From positions 1 through 64,000 of the forward strand of contig JALKBU010000085.1 of NCBI GenBank assembly GCA_023091735.1: 64,000 nucleotides of DNA, in the 5' to 3' direction. Position numbers and translations under genes: made by a program. The notes under the pieces were generated by a model that searched no databases, was not told the origin of the DNA, and saw only the letters and a program-made list of their open reading frames with translations. The DNA comes from Trichomonas tenax (taxonomy: Eukaryota; Parabasalia; Trichomonadida; Trichomonadidae). Shown here in pieces: positions 27,492 through 36,969 of this stretch (positions within the stretch are counted from its first letter, which is position 1; the number at the start of each line of letters is the position of its first letter).

Positions 27492-30272
27492 TTATCTTTT
27501 GATTGGTCTTCTCACTCCAGGATTTGCAGTGAAAGGTCTCGCAACTTGCTGCAGGGCTGTAGCGGCCCTCAAAATGCTGACATTTGGTGCTCCTCCAAAT
27601 CTCGAAGTGATTGCGTCATCATTCATTATCAACTGTTCCTTAATAAGCTTGAAATCCTTTAGTAACTGTTTCTTGTGTCCTTCAAGCATCTTTAGTTGGT
27701 TGTCTAATCTATCTATTCTCGATATTTCTTCAACACGAGATTCCTTTGTGTTGCAGAGATTCTTGAAATTATCTCTCTGTGATTCATATTCTTCTTTGAT
27801 TTCGTTGAACAACTTTCTCTTTATTTCGAGCTTTTCTCTGAGTTTGGAGAGACTGCCATTATATGAATCATAAGCAGCATCAAAGCTCTGCAAGTTTTGA
27901 TTCGTTAAATCTGTTATTTCTGAATTGCTTTGCTCTATCAATTTTTCCAAATCCTTTGTTTTCTGGAGTTTCTCTTCTGAGAGTTTCTTCTGTAACAATA
28001 AAAACTCTTTAACTTTGTTATCGATAACGACTTTGTTTCGTTCTTTCTCTTTCATCCATAAATTCGAAATGTTTCCTGTGATCATGTCTAACTTTTTCTG
28101 GAGTTCATCATTCATCACTTGAATGTCATCACTGTTCTGTGATTTGCGATATTGGTTCTGATCTGTGTGATTCTTCTTCCTTTCGTTTAAAATTGTGTTC
28201 TGCATTTCAGCTATTTGTGTTTTTCGCGCGTTTTGTGCTGCAACAATTCTGTTATGGCATTCTTTGTTAAGTTCTGCAATTTCTCTGTTTAATCTCAGTT
28301 CTTCGTCATCATAATGTTTAATTACTTCAGCAATGGAATCTCTCACACTATAATTTCTTAGATTAATCAATTCATTGTTAAGTTCTTGAATTCTTTGATT
28401 TAATTTTTCTCTGATTTTTGCTGCTGTTATTCTAATTTCATCTGTGTTTTGATTTGATGGGAATAAAGACAATCCTGAGAGATAATTCATGTGTTTGTTC
28501 TCTTCATCAGTAAGTTTCTGCTTTAAATCTGCGATTAATTGTTCTCTTTCCTTAGCAATTCTCTTTTTCGCTTCTTCAAGCATTGAATTTCTTTCTTGTT
28601 CCATTTTCTTTAAGAATTCCATATATTTCGCTGGAACTTCAATAGAGTCCAAATCTTTGAGGTATTTCTCGTATTTCCTCTTCTGCTGCGAGTCATAGTT
28701 CTCACGTTGTGAAGGAATAATACTTTCGTATTCTTGTTTAATGTGACTTTTCTCGTTTTCGATTTCTTCCTGCAATCGATTGTATTTATTTTCATATCCA
28801 TTTTTATAAGTTTGTGCAAGAACGTTAATATACACTTGCTCCTGCTTCTCGAAGTCCGAGAAATCACTATTTGCTAAATCTATTTGATAATTAAGATATT
28901 GGCCAACATTTTTTTGATATTCTTCATTTGGAAGATTTTTTGATTCATTTTTAACATATTCAAGTTCCTTCTTGAGCACATCAAGAAGCTTCTGTGTTTC
29001 TTCGATTTTTCGTTGATCATCCATCGAATCTTTTAATAAAGCTAATGCTTCAACTAAATCTGCATATTTTGATTGATACTTCTTATTTTCTAAGTCTATT
29101 TTCTTCATGTGAGCTTTGACTTCGTGTTCACGTTCATCTTTGTGCTTATTATGTTCGATTACTAATCTTTTGCGATGAACAACGATTTCTTCTCTCAACT
29201 CAGCGATAACCTTCGTCAAATGTATAATAGAATCTTCTACAGTCTTGACATCGTTCTCTTGATCATTATTGAGTTGAATAAGTTCATCTTTAAATTTTTG
29301 TTGCATTTGTTGACTATTTTCCGGTGATAATGTACTAGGTTTGCTTTTGTTGATCGATTCAAGCTGTGTATTAAGTTTTAAACGCTCGCTTTCGAAAGAT
29401 TTTAAAGAATTTTCCCGTTTCAATCGTAAATCACAAATATTTTTATCATATTGCAAATGCTCGTTCTCCAGCTGCGTATTCATCGTTGTGTCGTTCACTG
29501 GTATTGTTTTTATTATGTGGCCAACTTGATTTTTCGCTTTTTGCAAATTTATTCTGTAAAGATTTAAATAATCGTGGACATTTCCCTTTAGATTCTGTAT
29601 TCCTTCGGTCAAAAACTCTAAGTCTCCTTTAACATTGTTGATTTTATTGATTAAATTTTTGTTGTTGTTCGCTAAAAACGATTTTTTCAGGTGTGCGACG
29701 GATTCATTGAAGTCTTCATCCAAACACGAAAGTTTTTCTTTAGTTTCAACTTCGAGATTGTGGATTTGTTTCGAATGTTCTTGATCATGCAGTTTTAGTT
29801 TATCTGCATGTTGCAATTTTGCTTTTTTGACAATGTTTTGTATGTTTTTCTGGTTTTGTGTTATCAAATTGTTGAAAACTGTTGTGTTATCGCAAATCTG
29901 CTGTTTTAGCTGCTGTATCATATTCATTACTTTCTTAATATCAGATTTTATTGACATTTCAGATTCTGTTGTCTCAGTATTTATGGAAATAACATCTTTC
30001 ATGAACTTTTCTTGATTCGTTTTTTGTTTCTGTTGATATTTTTTGTCTGTTTCTTTAAAAATACGCTCTACCAGCTCACTAAAAAACTTTTTGCTAACTT
30101 TATTTTGGTAGTTTTCCTCAAGTTCGTCGAAATTCTTCGAAAAATTCTTTTTTAGAGTCTCTGCTTCGAAATTTTGCTGAGCAATTTGAAAATCTAGGTG
30201 ATCTATGAGTTTGCACAGCTGGAAAAGCTTCTTATTCGTCAGATAAAGACAGTTTTCAGCGTCTAAAATCAT
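27492..30272 (-). CDS. Large coiled-coil protein
   Basis: The 926-residue protein is almost entirely Glu/Lys/Gln/Asn-rich heptad sequence from about residue 20 to 880, without membrane segments. It ends in a basic, Pro/Gly-containing tail (RPFTANPGVRRPIKR). I start at the ATG at 30272, which directly follows TCA; the upstream in-frame ATG at 30317 would add only a 15-residue low-complexity leader. Two TACATGTCA motifs lie 40-70 bp upstream. The architecture suits a cytoskeletal, basal-body or axonemal structural protein. Coiled-coil composition hides family relationships, so no name is given. Confidence 0.72.
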   Translation of the reverse strand: MILDAENCLYLTNKKLFQLCKLIDHLDFQIAQQNFEAETLKKNFSKNFDELEENYQNKVSKKFFSELVERIFKETDKKYQQKQKTNQEKFMKDVISINTETTESEMSIKSDIKKVMNMIQQLKQQICDNTTVFNNLITQNQKNIQNIVKKAKLQHADKLKLHDQEHSKQIHNLEVETKEKLSCLDEDFNESVAHLKKSFLANNNKNLINKINNVKGDLEFLTEGIQNLKGNVHDYLNLYRINLQKAKNQVGHIIKTIPVNDTTMNTQLENEHLQYDKNICDLRLKRENSLKSFESERLKLNTQLESINKSKPSTLSPENSQQMQQKFKDELIQLNNDQENDVKTVEDSIIHLTKVIAELREEIVVHRKRLVIEHNKHKDEREHEVKAHMKKIDLENKKYQSKYADLVEALALLKDSMDDQRKIEETQKLLDVLKKELEYVKNESKNLPNEEYQKNVGQYLNYQIDLANSDFSDFEKQEQVYINVLAQTYKNGYENKYNRLQEEIENEKSHIKQEYESIIPSQRENYDSQQKRKYEKYLKDLDSIEVPAKYMEFLKKMEQERNSMLEEAKKRIAKEREQLIADLKQKLTDEENKHMNYLSGLSLFPSNQNTDEIRITAAKIREKLNQRIQELNNELINLRNYSVRDSIAEVIKHYDDEELRLNREIAELNKECHNRIVAAQNARKTQIAEMQNTILNERKKNHTDQNQYRKSQNSDDIQVMNDELQKKLDMITGNISNLWMKEKERNKVVIDNKVKEFLLLQKKLSEEKLQKTKDLEKLIEQSNSEITDLTNQNLQSFDAAYDSYNGSLSKLREKLEIKRKLFNEIKEEYESQRDNFKNLCNTKESRVEEISRIDRLDNQLKMLEGHKKQLLKDFKLIKEQLIMNDDAITSRFGGAPNVSILRAATALQQVARPFTANPGVRRPIKR

Positions 30273-30311
30273 TGATAAATTTTTTAATAAACTTGAAAAA
30301 TTTTTAAAATT

Positions 30312-30341
30312 ATACATGTCAAATGTTATTTATACATGTCA
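30312..30341 (-). promoter_or_regulatory. Two ATACATGTCA motifs 20 bp apart
   Basis: Identical 10-mers are at 30312-30321 and 30332-30341, upstream of the coiled-coil gene. The spacing equals about two helical turns, as in protein-binding tandem sites. They are instances of the recurrent TACATG(T/A)C motif. Confidence 0.45.
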
Positions 30342-30849
30342 GTTATTATCCAACAGCAAATTTTAGAACTGAGTTCTGAGTTTCATTCGGCTGTTAACTT
30401 GAACACGATAAAAATCCACTTTGGGTTTAAATTTCAGAAATTTGGGCCCCTTTTCTGAGCATTTTTCATATGGAAAGAAATTGTTCTTTTGTCACTTCAG
30501 TTTGTTTATGTTCTGCAATGAGATCACATATATCGCTATCCTGACGAGTGGTCAACTTTCAATGTCAAGAACCAAACTTTGGATGTTTTACATAGGAGAA
30601 TTGTTATCAAATCAGGAACTAAGATTATTTTCCAAGTCAAGAAAATCATGTTTCAATTAAGAATGCAGGTTTTAGAGTGCGAGTGTGCCTTTTTTCGTTT
30701 GGCTTGAGGATGGGTAAAATCTCATTCGACAGTAATTTATCAAAGTGTTACAAATTCATGAATGTAATTCTCAGCACAGATAATTTTTTTGCCTTGCAAA
30801 AATTTTACATGGCAAAAATATTTTGAAAAGGTCTGTTTTATTTTATAAA
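30342..30849. other. Intergenic region between divergent genes
   Basis: No gene was recognised; a 79-codon ORF at 30421-30660 is probably chance. A TTACATGGCA motif (30805-30814) lies 35 bp before the plus-strand gene. Confidence 0.4.
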
Positions 30850-31221
30850 ATGGAGCAAATTCCATCTTTTTATTCATTCAACATTAAACCAAACGAAAAA
30901 TTCCGCGTTGTTTGCCCTGTTGACACACACTTCGCTGCTTCATCAATTTCAATCCTTCCAGACGAAAATACTCCGGACACAGGAAGAATCGTTCTCTGGG
31001 CTGATGCTCCAGTATCAAACAAAGACACATTACAGACAATCGCACTCGCTTCACTTCGCGTTGGCACTGCAGAAGTTGTCAAAGTCGATTTTGTTGTTGA
31101 CTGCTTCACACCAATGGTGTTTTATACAAAGGGAGACGCACTCACAGTTACAATTTCAGGATCTACCTCTGGTTTCGATCCTATTCAGATAGAGAAAGTC
31201 GAAGAAGAAAAGAAAGAATAA
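30850..31221 (+). CDS. Small nucleoplasmin-like domain protein
   Basis: The 123-residue protein begins MEQIPSFYSFNIKPNEKFRV. The pattern is a beta-rich core (GRIVLWADAP, TIALASLRVGTAEVVKVDFV, FYTKGDALTVTISGS) followed by an acidic-basic tail EKVEEEKKE. That order is close to the nucleoplasmin-like pentameric domain of fungal/insect FKBP39-46 and plant HD2 proteins, which chaperone histones. The acidic tail is short and there is no FKBP domain. I use the ATG at 30850; the upstream ATG at 30823 is in frame but adds an unlikely leader. The fold is inferred from pattern only. Confidence 0.55.
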   Translation: MEQIPSFYSFNIKPNEKFRVVCPVDTHFAASSISILPDENTPDTGRIVLWADAPVSNKDTLQTIALASLRVGTAEVVKVDFVVDCFTPMVFYTKGDALTVTISGSTSGFDPIQIEKVEEEKKE

Positions 31222-31858
31222 ATAACTTCTGTTTATGCATAATCAGATGGATGATTACACTATTCATCATAGTCAGATGACTGATTACATTAAGATCTTG
31301 ATATGAGAATATATTTGATGAATTATTTAAATTGAGAGATATTGCGATCCATTGTATACTACCACATTCTCAATATGGCTATAGGGAATAGAAGAAATCT
31401 GTTTATTGTATTGAATTGAGTTTTGACTATCATGGTCATCAAACAGCAATACAAATCGTGCGCTTGTGAATTGCACATAATGCTTGGTATTTAATTTCAT
31501 CGATATTGAATAATTCAATTTTGAAATCTTAACAAAAATGATTAATTCTTCGATCATTAGATTTCAAATATGCATTAGTATATGTAAATATGCTGCAAAG
31601 ACGATTTGTATATTTTGACATATTATCTTTACGCTGACAAAATCTTGACTTGATTACGTGTCAAATTATCAAAATTGAGAATAACGAATCGATTCAGTGG
31701 AATTCTTATATGATTAATCCATTCTTGCTATGATATCACTGCGACTATAAGCACGAGCTCTAAGCTACTAAATGTGAAAGCTCCTTTTGATATCATATTT
31801 GATTTCTGTCCCTCCATGGAGGCAAAATTTTAGCATTCAAAAAAAAGTTTAAAAATTG
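31222..31858. other. Intergenic region with a short remnant ORF
   Basis: A 76-codon minus-strand ORF (31327-31557) reads like coding sequence (HYVQFTSARFVLLFDDHDSQ, then SSIPYSHIENVVVYNGSQ). It stands alone without a start context, and probably marks a decayed gene I cannot name. The rest is AT-rich. Confidence 0.35.
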
Positions 31859-33052
31859 ATGCAATCCAAAAGATCGAGAAAAGCATCAAAAGAAGCCCAA
31901 ACTTTTCAGTTTTCGTACTACGATTTGGTGACCGCTGTCAAAGATAACAATGTTGAACTTCTTGCTGAGAAAATAAACCCAGAAAATCCTCCAAAAATCG
32001 TTGGAGATATTAATGATAATCTTCCGATTAAAAATGTATCCAAAATACCACTAAAAAGCATACCTCTGATACATTTGGCTGCTTTTTATGACGCTTTGGA
32101 ATGTTTGAATTTTTTGGCAAGTTTTAGTTCGATTGATTGCAAGACATTGGATGGTTTTACGCCTCTCCACTACGCTGTCTTCGGAAATGCTGTTGAATGC
32201 ACGTCTTATCTCTGCAAAAAAGGTGCAAATATTATCGAATCTTCAAAAAACAAGATAACACCATTGTATTTATCGATTTTCCTTCCAGAGACGTTCATGT
32301 GCAACTTTCTAATTCAGAATGGAGCTTTAAGCAACTCAATTGATCCAAATCCTTTCTTAAAATTGGCTCTGAGATACAACAAGCTCGATTTCATCGCTCT
32401 GTTCGTCGATACACTACGTAAGAACTATAATTTAAGGAAAATACACGGATCGATTTTAATGACTGCGATATCAGAGTGTTCTCCCGATATTGTTCGTCAG
32501 TTACTTGAACTTTACTGCGATGTTGCATATGTTAATGCCAATAAAGAGAGTCCTCTGTCATTAGCTTGTAAAATCAATAATGCTGAAATTGTTCAATTGT
32601 TAATCGATGAACGTGCTGATATTAATGTTAAATTTAGTCATAATAGAAATTTTGTGCATATTGCTGCTATGACAGGCAATCCAGACATTCTCAGGATCGC
32701 AATAAATCACATATCAGATTTCAATCGTCAAGACGACTTCGGACGACTCCCTGCATTTTATATCCACAACTTCAGCGATTATAAGAGCATAGAATGCTTT
32801 AAATTATTATATTCATCAGATGTTAATATCGACGATCCATCACAAATACTTACTCGAGATGGTGTTCATATTCTTGCACCCATATTTGCTGATCAGAGAA
32901 CATTGCCTGAACTTGTTAAATTCTGGCTCCAGAGAGGAATAGACTTAGAATTTCACATTATGAAAGGACGTACACTGTATGAGTTCGCAATGGTCGTAGC
33001 ATCTGAACCCATTAAATTTTTGTTGAAATCATGGCGCAAAAACCATTTTTGA
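31859..33052 (+). CDS. Ankyrin-repeat protein
   Basis: The 397-residue protein has ankyrin repeats from about residue 70: GFTPLHYAVFGNAVECTSYL, KITPLYLSIFLPETFMCNFL, ESPLSLACKINNAEIVQLLI and FVHIAAMTGNPDILRIAINH. More degenerate repeats run to the C-terminus. The N-terminus is basic (MQSKRSRKASKEAQ), possibly a nuclear-localisation patch. The first ATG (31859) follows a TTG. Unlike the two ankyrin pseudogenes in this window it has no trichomonad-type N-terminal domain, so it is a different, single-copy-style gene. A scaffold role is likely; partners are unknown. Confidence 0.8.
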   Translation: MQSKRSRKASKEAQTFQFSYYDLVTAVKDNNVELLAEKINPENPPKIVGDINDNLPIKNVSKIPLKSIPLIHLAAFYDALECLNFLASFSSIDCKTLDGFTPLHYAVFGNAVECTSYLCKKGANIIESSKNKITPLYLSIFLPETFMCNFLIQNGALSNSIDPNPFLKLALRYNKLDFIALFVDTLRKNYNLRKIHGSILMTAISECSPDIVRQLLELYCDVAYVNANKESPLSLACKINNAEIVQLLIDERADINVKFSHNRNFVHIAAMTGNPDILRIAINHISDFNRQDDFGRLPAFYIHNFSDYKSIECFKLLYSSDVNIDDPSQILTRDGVHILAPIFADQRTLPELVKFWLQRGIDLEFHIMKGRTLYEFAMVVASEPIKFLLKSWRKNHF

Positions 33053-33123
33053 TGATTGTTTTATGTATAAAGATTGTTTATAATAATAATATATATTTTA
33101 ATACTCAAACATAGTTTATGATT

Positions 33124-34395
33124 TTATTCAGTTGCATCAGGTGATGGCATCATGATTTGGAACTTATCTGCTTCTGTTGCATAGCGGATATAGATATCTG
33201 GCTTTTCTTTTTCAACTGTCAAATTAAGAATAGACAGTCCTGACATAGAAAGCTTTGGAATGTGGAATTCTGCTGAGATTGGTTTGTTTAATTTTGTTGC
33301 AGGTGATGATTTATATGAAGCAGAAAGATAATGTGCATTGATGACGAGCTGAGAATGATTCTGTCCAACAAATTCATTGATTGTCCAAACAGCAGCATTC
33401 TTCAATTCATCAAATCTCGCGCGTGTTTTTTCAGCGCATTCGAAAGTAACGTTTGCCGTGTTCTGTGGTAAAGGAATAAACAATGTGAACTGTGTCGCTT
33501 TGAGAGATGAATTATATGTTGCTGTGACAGAAATATTAATTTCAAGTTTGTTTCCTCCGAGATCTTTGACAGTTGGAACGATTTCAAACGGTGCCTGGAC
33601 ATTCTCTGTGCGCTTATATCTCATTAATTCGAATTTATCATCTGGCGGAATAAAAGTTATTTCTCTGTTTGTTTGGAATCTGTTAAGACGCACGCACTGA
33701 TGGAAGATGATGTCGTCGAAGTCTATTCCACTCTGCGAGGACGAGGCCTTATCCTTGAATTCGATCTTGCATTCTGACATTCCTGACAAACTTGCGTTCA
33801 TTGTTGTCACACCATTGATAGAATGATTGAGTGTCTTTCCTGTTGACGTCTGGAAGAGTGAAACTTTCTCTGTTACGTCGACATAAACAACTGATTTCGC
33901 ATGCGTTATGTTTGGAACGCGCCATGGTGTAGAACCGGTCGCCATCGACGATATTGGATTGAGTGACTGTATCGTGTTTGGCTGTGCGTGGCCTGTGAGG
34001 ACTTTTAGCGTTTCTGGTTCTGTGCATTGCGGATATCCTGAGTCTATCATCTCGTCGAGGATTTCCACGATGTCCGGAATGTATTCGCGTACGCTTTTGT
34101 CGGTCAATGCTGGAATGTTTAAGACCTTCGCTAAAATTTTTGGTATTTGATTTAATAACTCGAAAATTACGTCAGCGCCTGCGTTTTGCTTTGTGCATCC
34201 GACGTAGAATATTTCGTTTTCCTCGTGATGGAGGAATGATGTTCCGTCGATTAATACGATTGGAGATGTGATTTCATTTGGTGAAATTACGCTCAGACGA
34301 TAATTGTCAAACGCTGATTGGTTGAAGTCCTTCCTGTACGTTTTGAGGACTATCAATTCTCCCGCAGAATCGATTACAGCAATCGCTGTTATCAT
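33124..34395 (-). CDS. Clathrin adaptor complex medium (mu) chain, AP-1/AP-2 type
   Basis: The 423-residue protein has an N-terminal longin-type domain (about 1-140) and a C-terminal mu-homology domain (about 165-418). Diagnostic blocks are STPWRVPN at the MHD start and FHQCVRLNRFQTNREITFIP followed by PDDKFELMRYK, typical of AP-1 and AP-2 mu. It should recognise Tyr-based sorting signals in cargo tails on trans-Golgi/endosomal or plasma-membrane clathrin coats. Length equals that of family members. Which AP complex cannot be decided by eye. Three TTACATGACA motifs lie just upstream. It is convergent with the ankyrin gene. Confidence 0.9.
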   Translation of the reverse strand: MITAIAVIDSAGELIVLKTYRKDFNQSAFDNYRLSVISPNEITSPIVLIDGTSFLHHEENEIFYVGCTKQNAGADVIFELLNQIPKILAKVLNIPALTDKSVREYIPDIVEILDEMIDSGYPQCTEPETLKVLTGHAQPNTIQSLNPISSMATGSTPWRVPNITHAKSVVYVDVTEKVSLFQTSTGKTLNHSINGVTTMNASLSGMSECKIEFKDKASSSQSGIDFDDIIFHQCVRLNRFQTNREITFIPPDDKFELMRYKRTENVQAPFEIVPTVKDLGGNKLEINISVTATYNSSLKATQFTLFIPLPQNTANVTFECAEKTRARFDELKNAAVWTINEFVGQNHSQLVINAHYLSASYKSSPATKLNKPISAEFHIPKLSMSGLSILNLTVEKEKPDIYIRYATEADKFQIMMPSPDATE

Positions 34396-34413
34396 TTTTT
34401 AAACTTGGAATTT

Positions 34414-34470
34414 TGTCATGTAATTTTAGATTTTTGTCATGTAATTTTATCTGATATTTTTGTCATGTAA
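34414..34470 (-). promoter_or_regulatory. Three tandem TTACATGACA motifs
   Basis: TGTCATGTAA occurs at 34414-34423, 34435-34444 and 34461-34470 (spacing 21 and 26 bp), beginning 19 bp upstream of the AP mu ATG. On the gene strand each reads TTACATGACA followed by AAAA(T). This is the clearest cluster of the motif in the window. Confidence 0.55.
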
Positions 34471-34894
34471 ATTTTAGAATTTTGCTATGTCATTTCACTT
34501 TTTGGCATATAATGAGATTAGTTTGTCTTGTAAACTATTGAAAAATATAAAAATATATTGTGTAAATATCGAAATAAAGAAAAATAGATGCTATTTATTT
34601 CATCAATATTTCAAGATATTTCTTTAATAATATTATTATACACTCTATCCTATACTGCAAGTGAGTATTTTAGATATTTAGTTTCAGCGTTTGTTTACGT
34701 CTTAAAATAAGCTTTTTTATTCCTTTTAAATGATATCCTCATCAGAACTGAAATAAAAATATAATAGCTGCAACGCAGTCTGCTCAAGGAACTGAATTAT
34801 GTTCATCAAAAAGAAAATTCTTTGATGAAATATATGTAGCATTGATAATAGCAATGCATTTTTAAAGTTTTTCATGCTAATTCTTGAATCAAAA

Positions 34895-35269
34895 TTACCA
34901 TAGTTCAATTTTGTTAAATTCTTCTTCACCATATTTTACTATTGAGTCAATGGTATCATCCAATGATTTCAATGAACCTTGGAATTCTTTTATGAAGCCG
35001 GAATTTATTAATTCTAAATTTTTTTTTCGTAACTGCTCGAGATGGGATGCTGCAAAGTACTTCGTGCACTTTTCTTGAATCTTCGTTATTCTCGTTAATC
35101 ACTTTTAATATTTCTGCATTAAATTCTTTTCGTTTTTTTTTTTTTTTTCATTTTGGAATGAACTACATCCTTCCATTTTTATTTCAGTGAGAATTTGTGC
35201 CATGTTTCCTATTTCATATGAAGAAGGGAAATATTGGCCTTTCTTTTGCTGTTTTTTACGAAAAGCCAT
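34895..35269 (-). pseudogene. Small gene broken at homopolymer tracts
   Basis: From the ATG at 35269 the minus strand encodes MAFRKKQQKKGQYFPSSYEI and continues to an Asn/Lys segment. At a 15-T run (about 35137-35151) the frame is lost. Two other frames then carry coding-like sequence (KVINENNEDSRKVHEVL, then INSGFIKEFQGSLKSLDD) to a TAA at 34895. The breaks fall in or next to homopolymers, so either the gene has decayed or the sequence has length errors there. No family recognised. Confidence 0.45.
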
Positions 35270-36003
35270 TTAAAAAAGTGATAACCCTATTGTAGATCCT
35301 CCTTTTTTCTGCCTCCACTTCTTGGCTTAATATTCTATTGGCACGGTCCCTTGACAAAAGGGGAAAATTCCCACTTTCTCGATGGTTTGCATGTTTAGCA
35401 AACTTTCTCTAAGAAGGACTCCCTATTTGCTGATTTTGTTCATGCCATATAAAATTTTCAACTATTGTATGCTAGCTATACTATCAAAGTTTCATAGCGA
35501 AATCCAGTAAGAGACGAAGTTTCCCATGACTCTATTATTGCAGCAATCTGCTGCTTTGAAGCTTGAAGAACTCAATTTCATCTTTCATCACCTGATGTCT
35601 TCCTTGTGCATACCAGTCTTTGCTATCTTCTAATGCTGCAATATAACAACGAAGTAATTTTTGTATAGTTTGAATTCGATTTCTTTTATCTTTCGTCTGA
35701 ATGAGATTGAAATTTTGAGTATTTTATGACACATCTATTCTGCGCAGTGACTTGTGAATCCGGTGATGATGGAGCAATTAATAAAAAGTCTAAGCTTTAC
35801 CTTGAAATTTGAAAATTAACCCCAAATGTGTTACGAAAATGCAAGCATAAAAACTCATGCTCAATGAGAGGTTTTTACCAACCAAATCATTAGGAAAGCA
35901 TAATAATTGTTTACATATATATCTTGAATGATCGAGCGGGAATAAAGATATTTAAAAAAAACTATCATTTATAAAACAAACAAAATGTAATATAAAGCAA
36001 TTA
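35270..36003. other. Intergenic region with decayed coding traces
   Basis: A minus-strand open frame at about 35535-35710 lacks a start codon but is protein-like (IQTIQKLLRCYIAALEDSKD, then IEFFKLQSSRLLQ, then two stops). It may be the upstream partner of the broken gene at 34895-35269 or another remnant. Nothing else recognised. Confidence 0.35.
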
Positions 36004-36969
36004 TTATAATAAGTGCTTGAACATGTGTGCATGCTTCGTAAACACGTTATAATTAGGGCGCGACTTAGACACATTGAGATCTCTTAGTGATCGAATCAAA
36101 TCATATGAAAGAATAGAACTTCCAAACTCCTGATCAAAGTAGTTATTAACCGCAACATTTCCTTTGGAATGAGTGTTGACGTGATGCTTTTGTAACTCGT
36201 ACAACCAACAGCTGTCAACTAAATCTCTGACGATTATTAAATCGAGATTTACTTGTTGACAATACAAAAAAACTGCCATGAGACACATATTGGTGTGTTG
36301 GCCAAAAACTATAACTGTTTTCGCTCCAATTCCAACAAATGATTCAGCAGATTCTTTGAAATTTGATACGAAATAATCTTGCTCTGATAAGGCGATTGTA
36401 TGTGTGTATCTATTATCTCTTGTTGGTCCATATCTAGTAAGATCATCGTAGACACATACATCTTCGAATCCCGGAATATAATCTTCATGATATGCAGCAG
36501 CATGCGCATTGTATTCCTCAAGGACGGGAAGAGCTCCTTTTTCGATAATTTTTAGTGCATTTCTTCTCTGTGAAGATGATGGTAAAAAATAATCAACAGT
36601 TGATGAAATTGTGGCAACAGGAACATTATACTGTCTCAATCTTTGAAGCATTTCGTTGATTCGTGGTGTAAAAAAGAATTCTCTGTCGTTATAATATGTG
36701 CACCAATGAGAACGCCACATATCGACGTAAGCTACTGTTTCTGATAGATTAATTTTACGTTTTATGTGGTATGGCGCTGATCCGTTGAATTTTTCTGCTT
36801 CTATTTCGATTATTAAGTCTTTTGTATTTTCAAAATGCACATATGTTGATTTCTTTTTAACAGGAGGAATATAAATGAGAAACACTATCCATGTGACAAC
36901 GAGAATTGATGGTAAAACCAGAAAAACAAAGTCACTTAAATATCGATTAATCGATCGACTATAAATCAT
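36004..36969 (-). CDS. Membrane-anchored isochorismatase-like cysteine hydrolase
   Basis: The 321-residue protein has a membrane anchor at residues 14-34 after a short basic N-terminus, predicting a type II orientation with the domain in the lumen or outside. The domain follows the isochorismatase/nicotinamidase fold: Asp in YVDMWRSHWC (D83) and the nucleophile in GQHTNMC (C229) inside GAKTVIVFGQHTNMCLMAVF, followed by LIIVRDLVDSC. The catalytic Lys is not obvious by eye. Soluble relatives are about 200 residues, so the anchor and stem are additions. The substrate is unknown; nicotinamidase is unlikely without the metal-site residues. Confidence 0.72.
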   Translation of the reverse strand: MIYSRSINRYLSDFVFLVLPSILVVTWIVFLIYIPPVKKKSTYVHFENTKDLIIEIEAEKFNGSAPYHIKRKINLSETVAYVDMWRSHWCTYYNDREFFFTPRINEMLQRLRQYNVPVATISSTVDYFLPSSSQRRNALKIIEKGALPVLEEYNAHAAAYHEDYIPGFEDVCVYDDLTRYGPTRDNRYTHTIALSEQDYFVSNFKESAESFVGIGAKTVIVFGQHTNMCLMAVFLYCQQVNLDLIIVRDLVDSCWLYELQKHHVNTHSKGNVAVNNYFDQEFGSSILSYDLIRSLRDLNVSKSRPNYNVFTKHAHMFKHLL

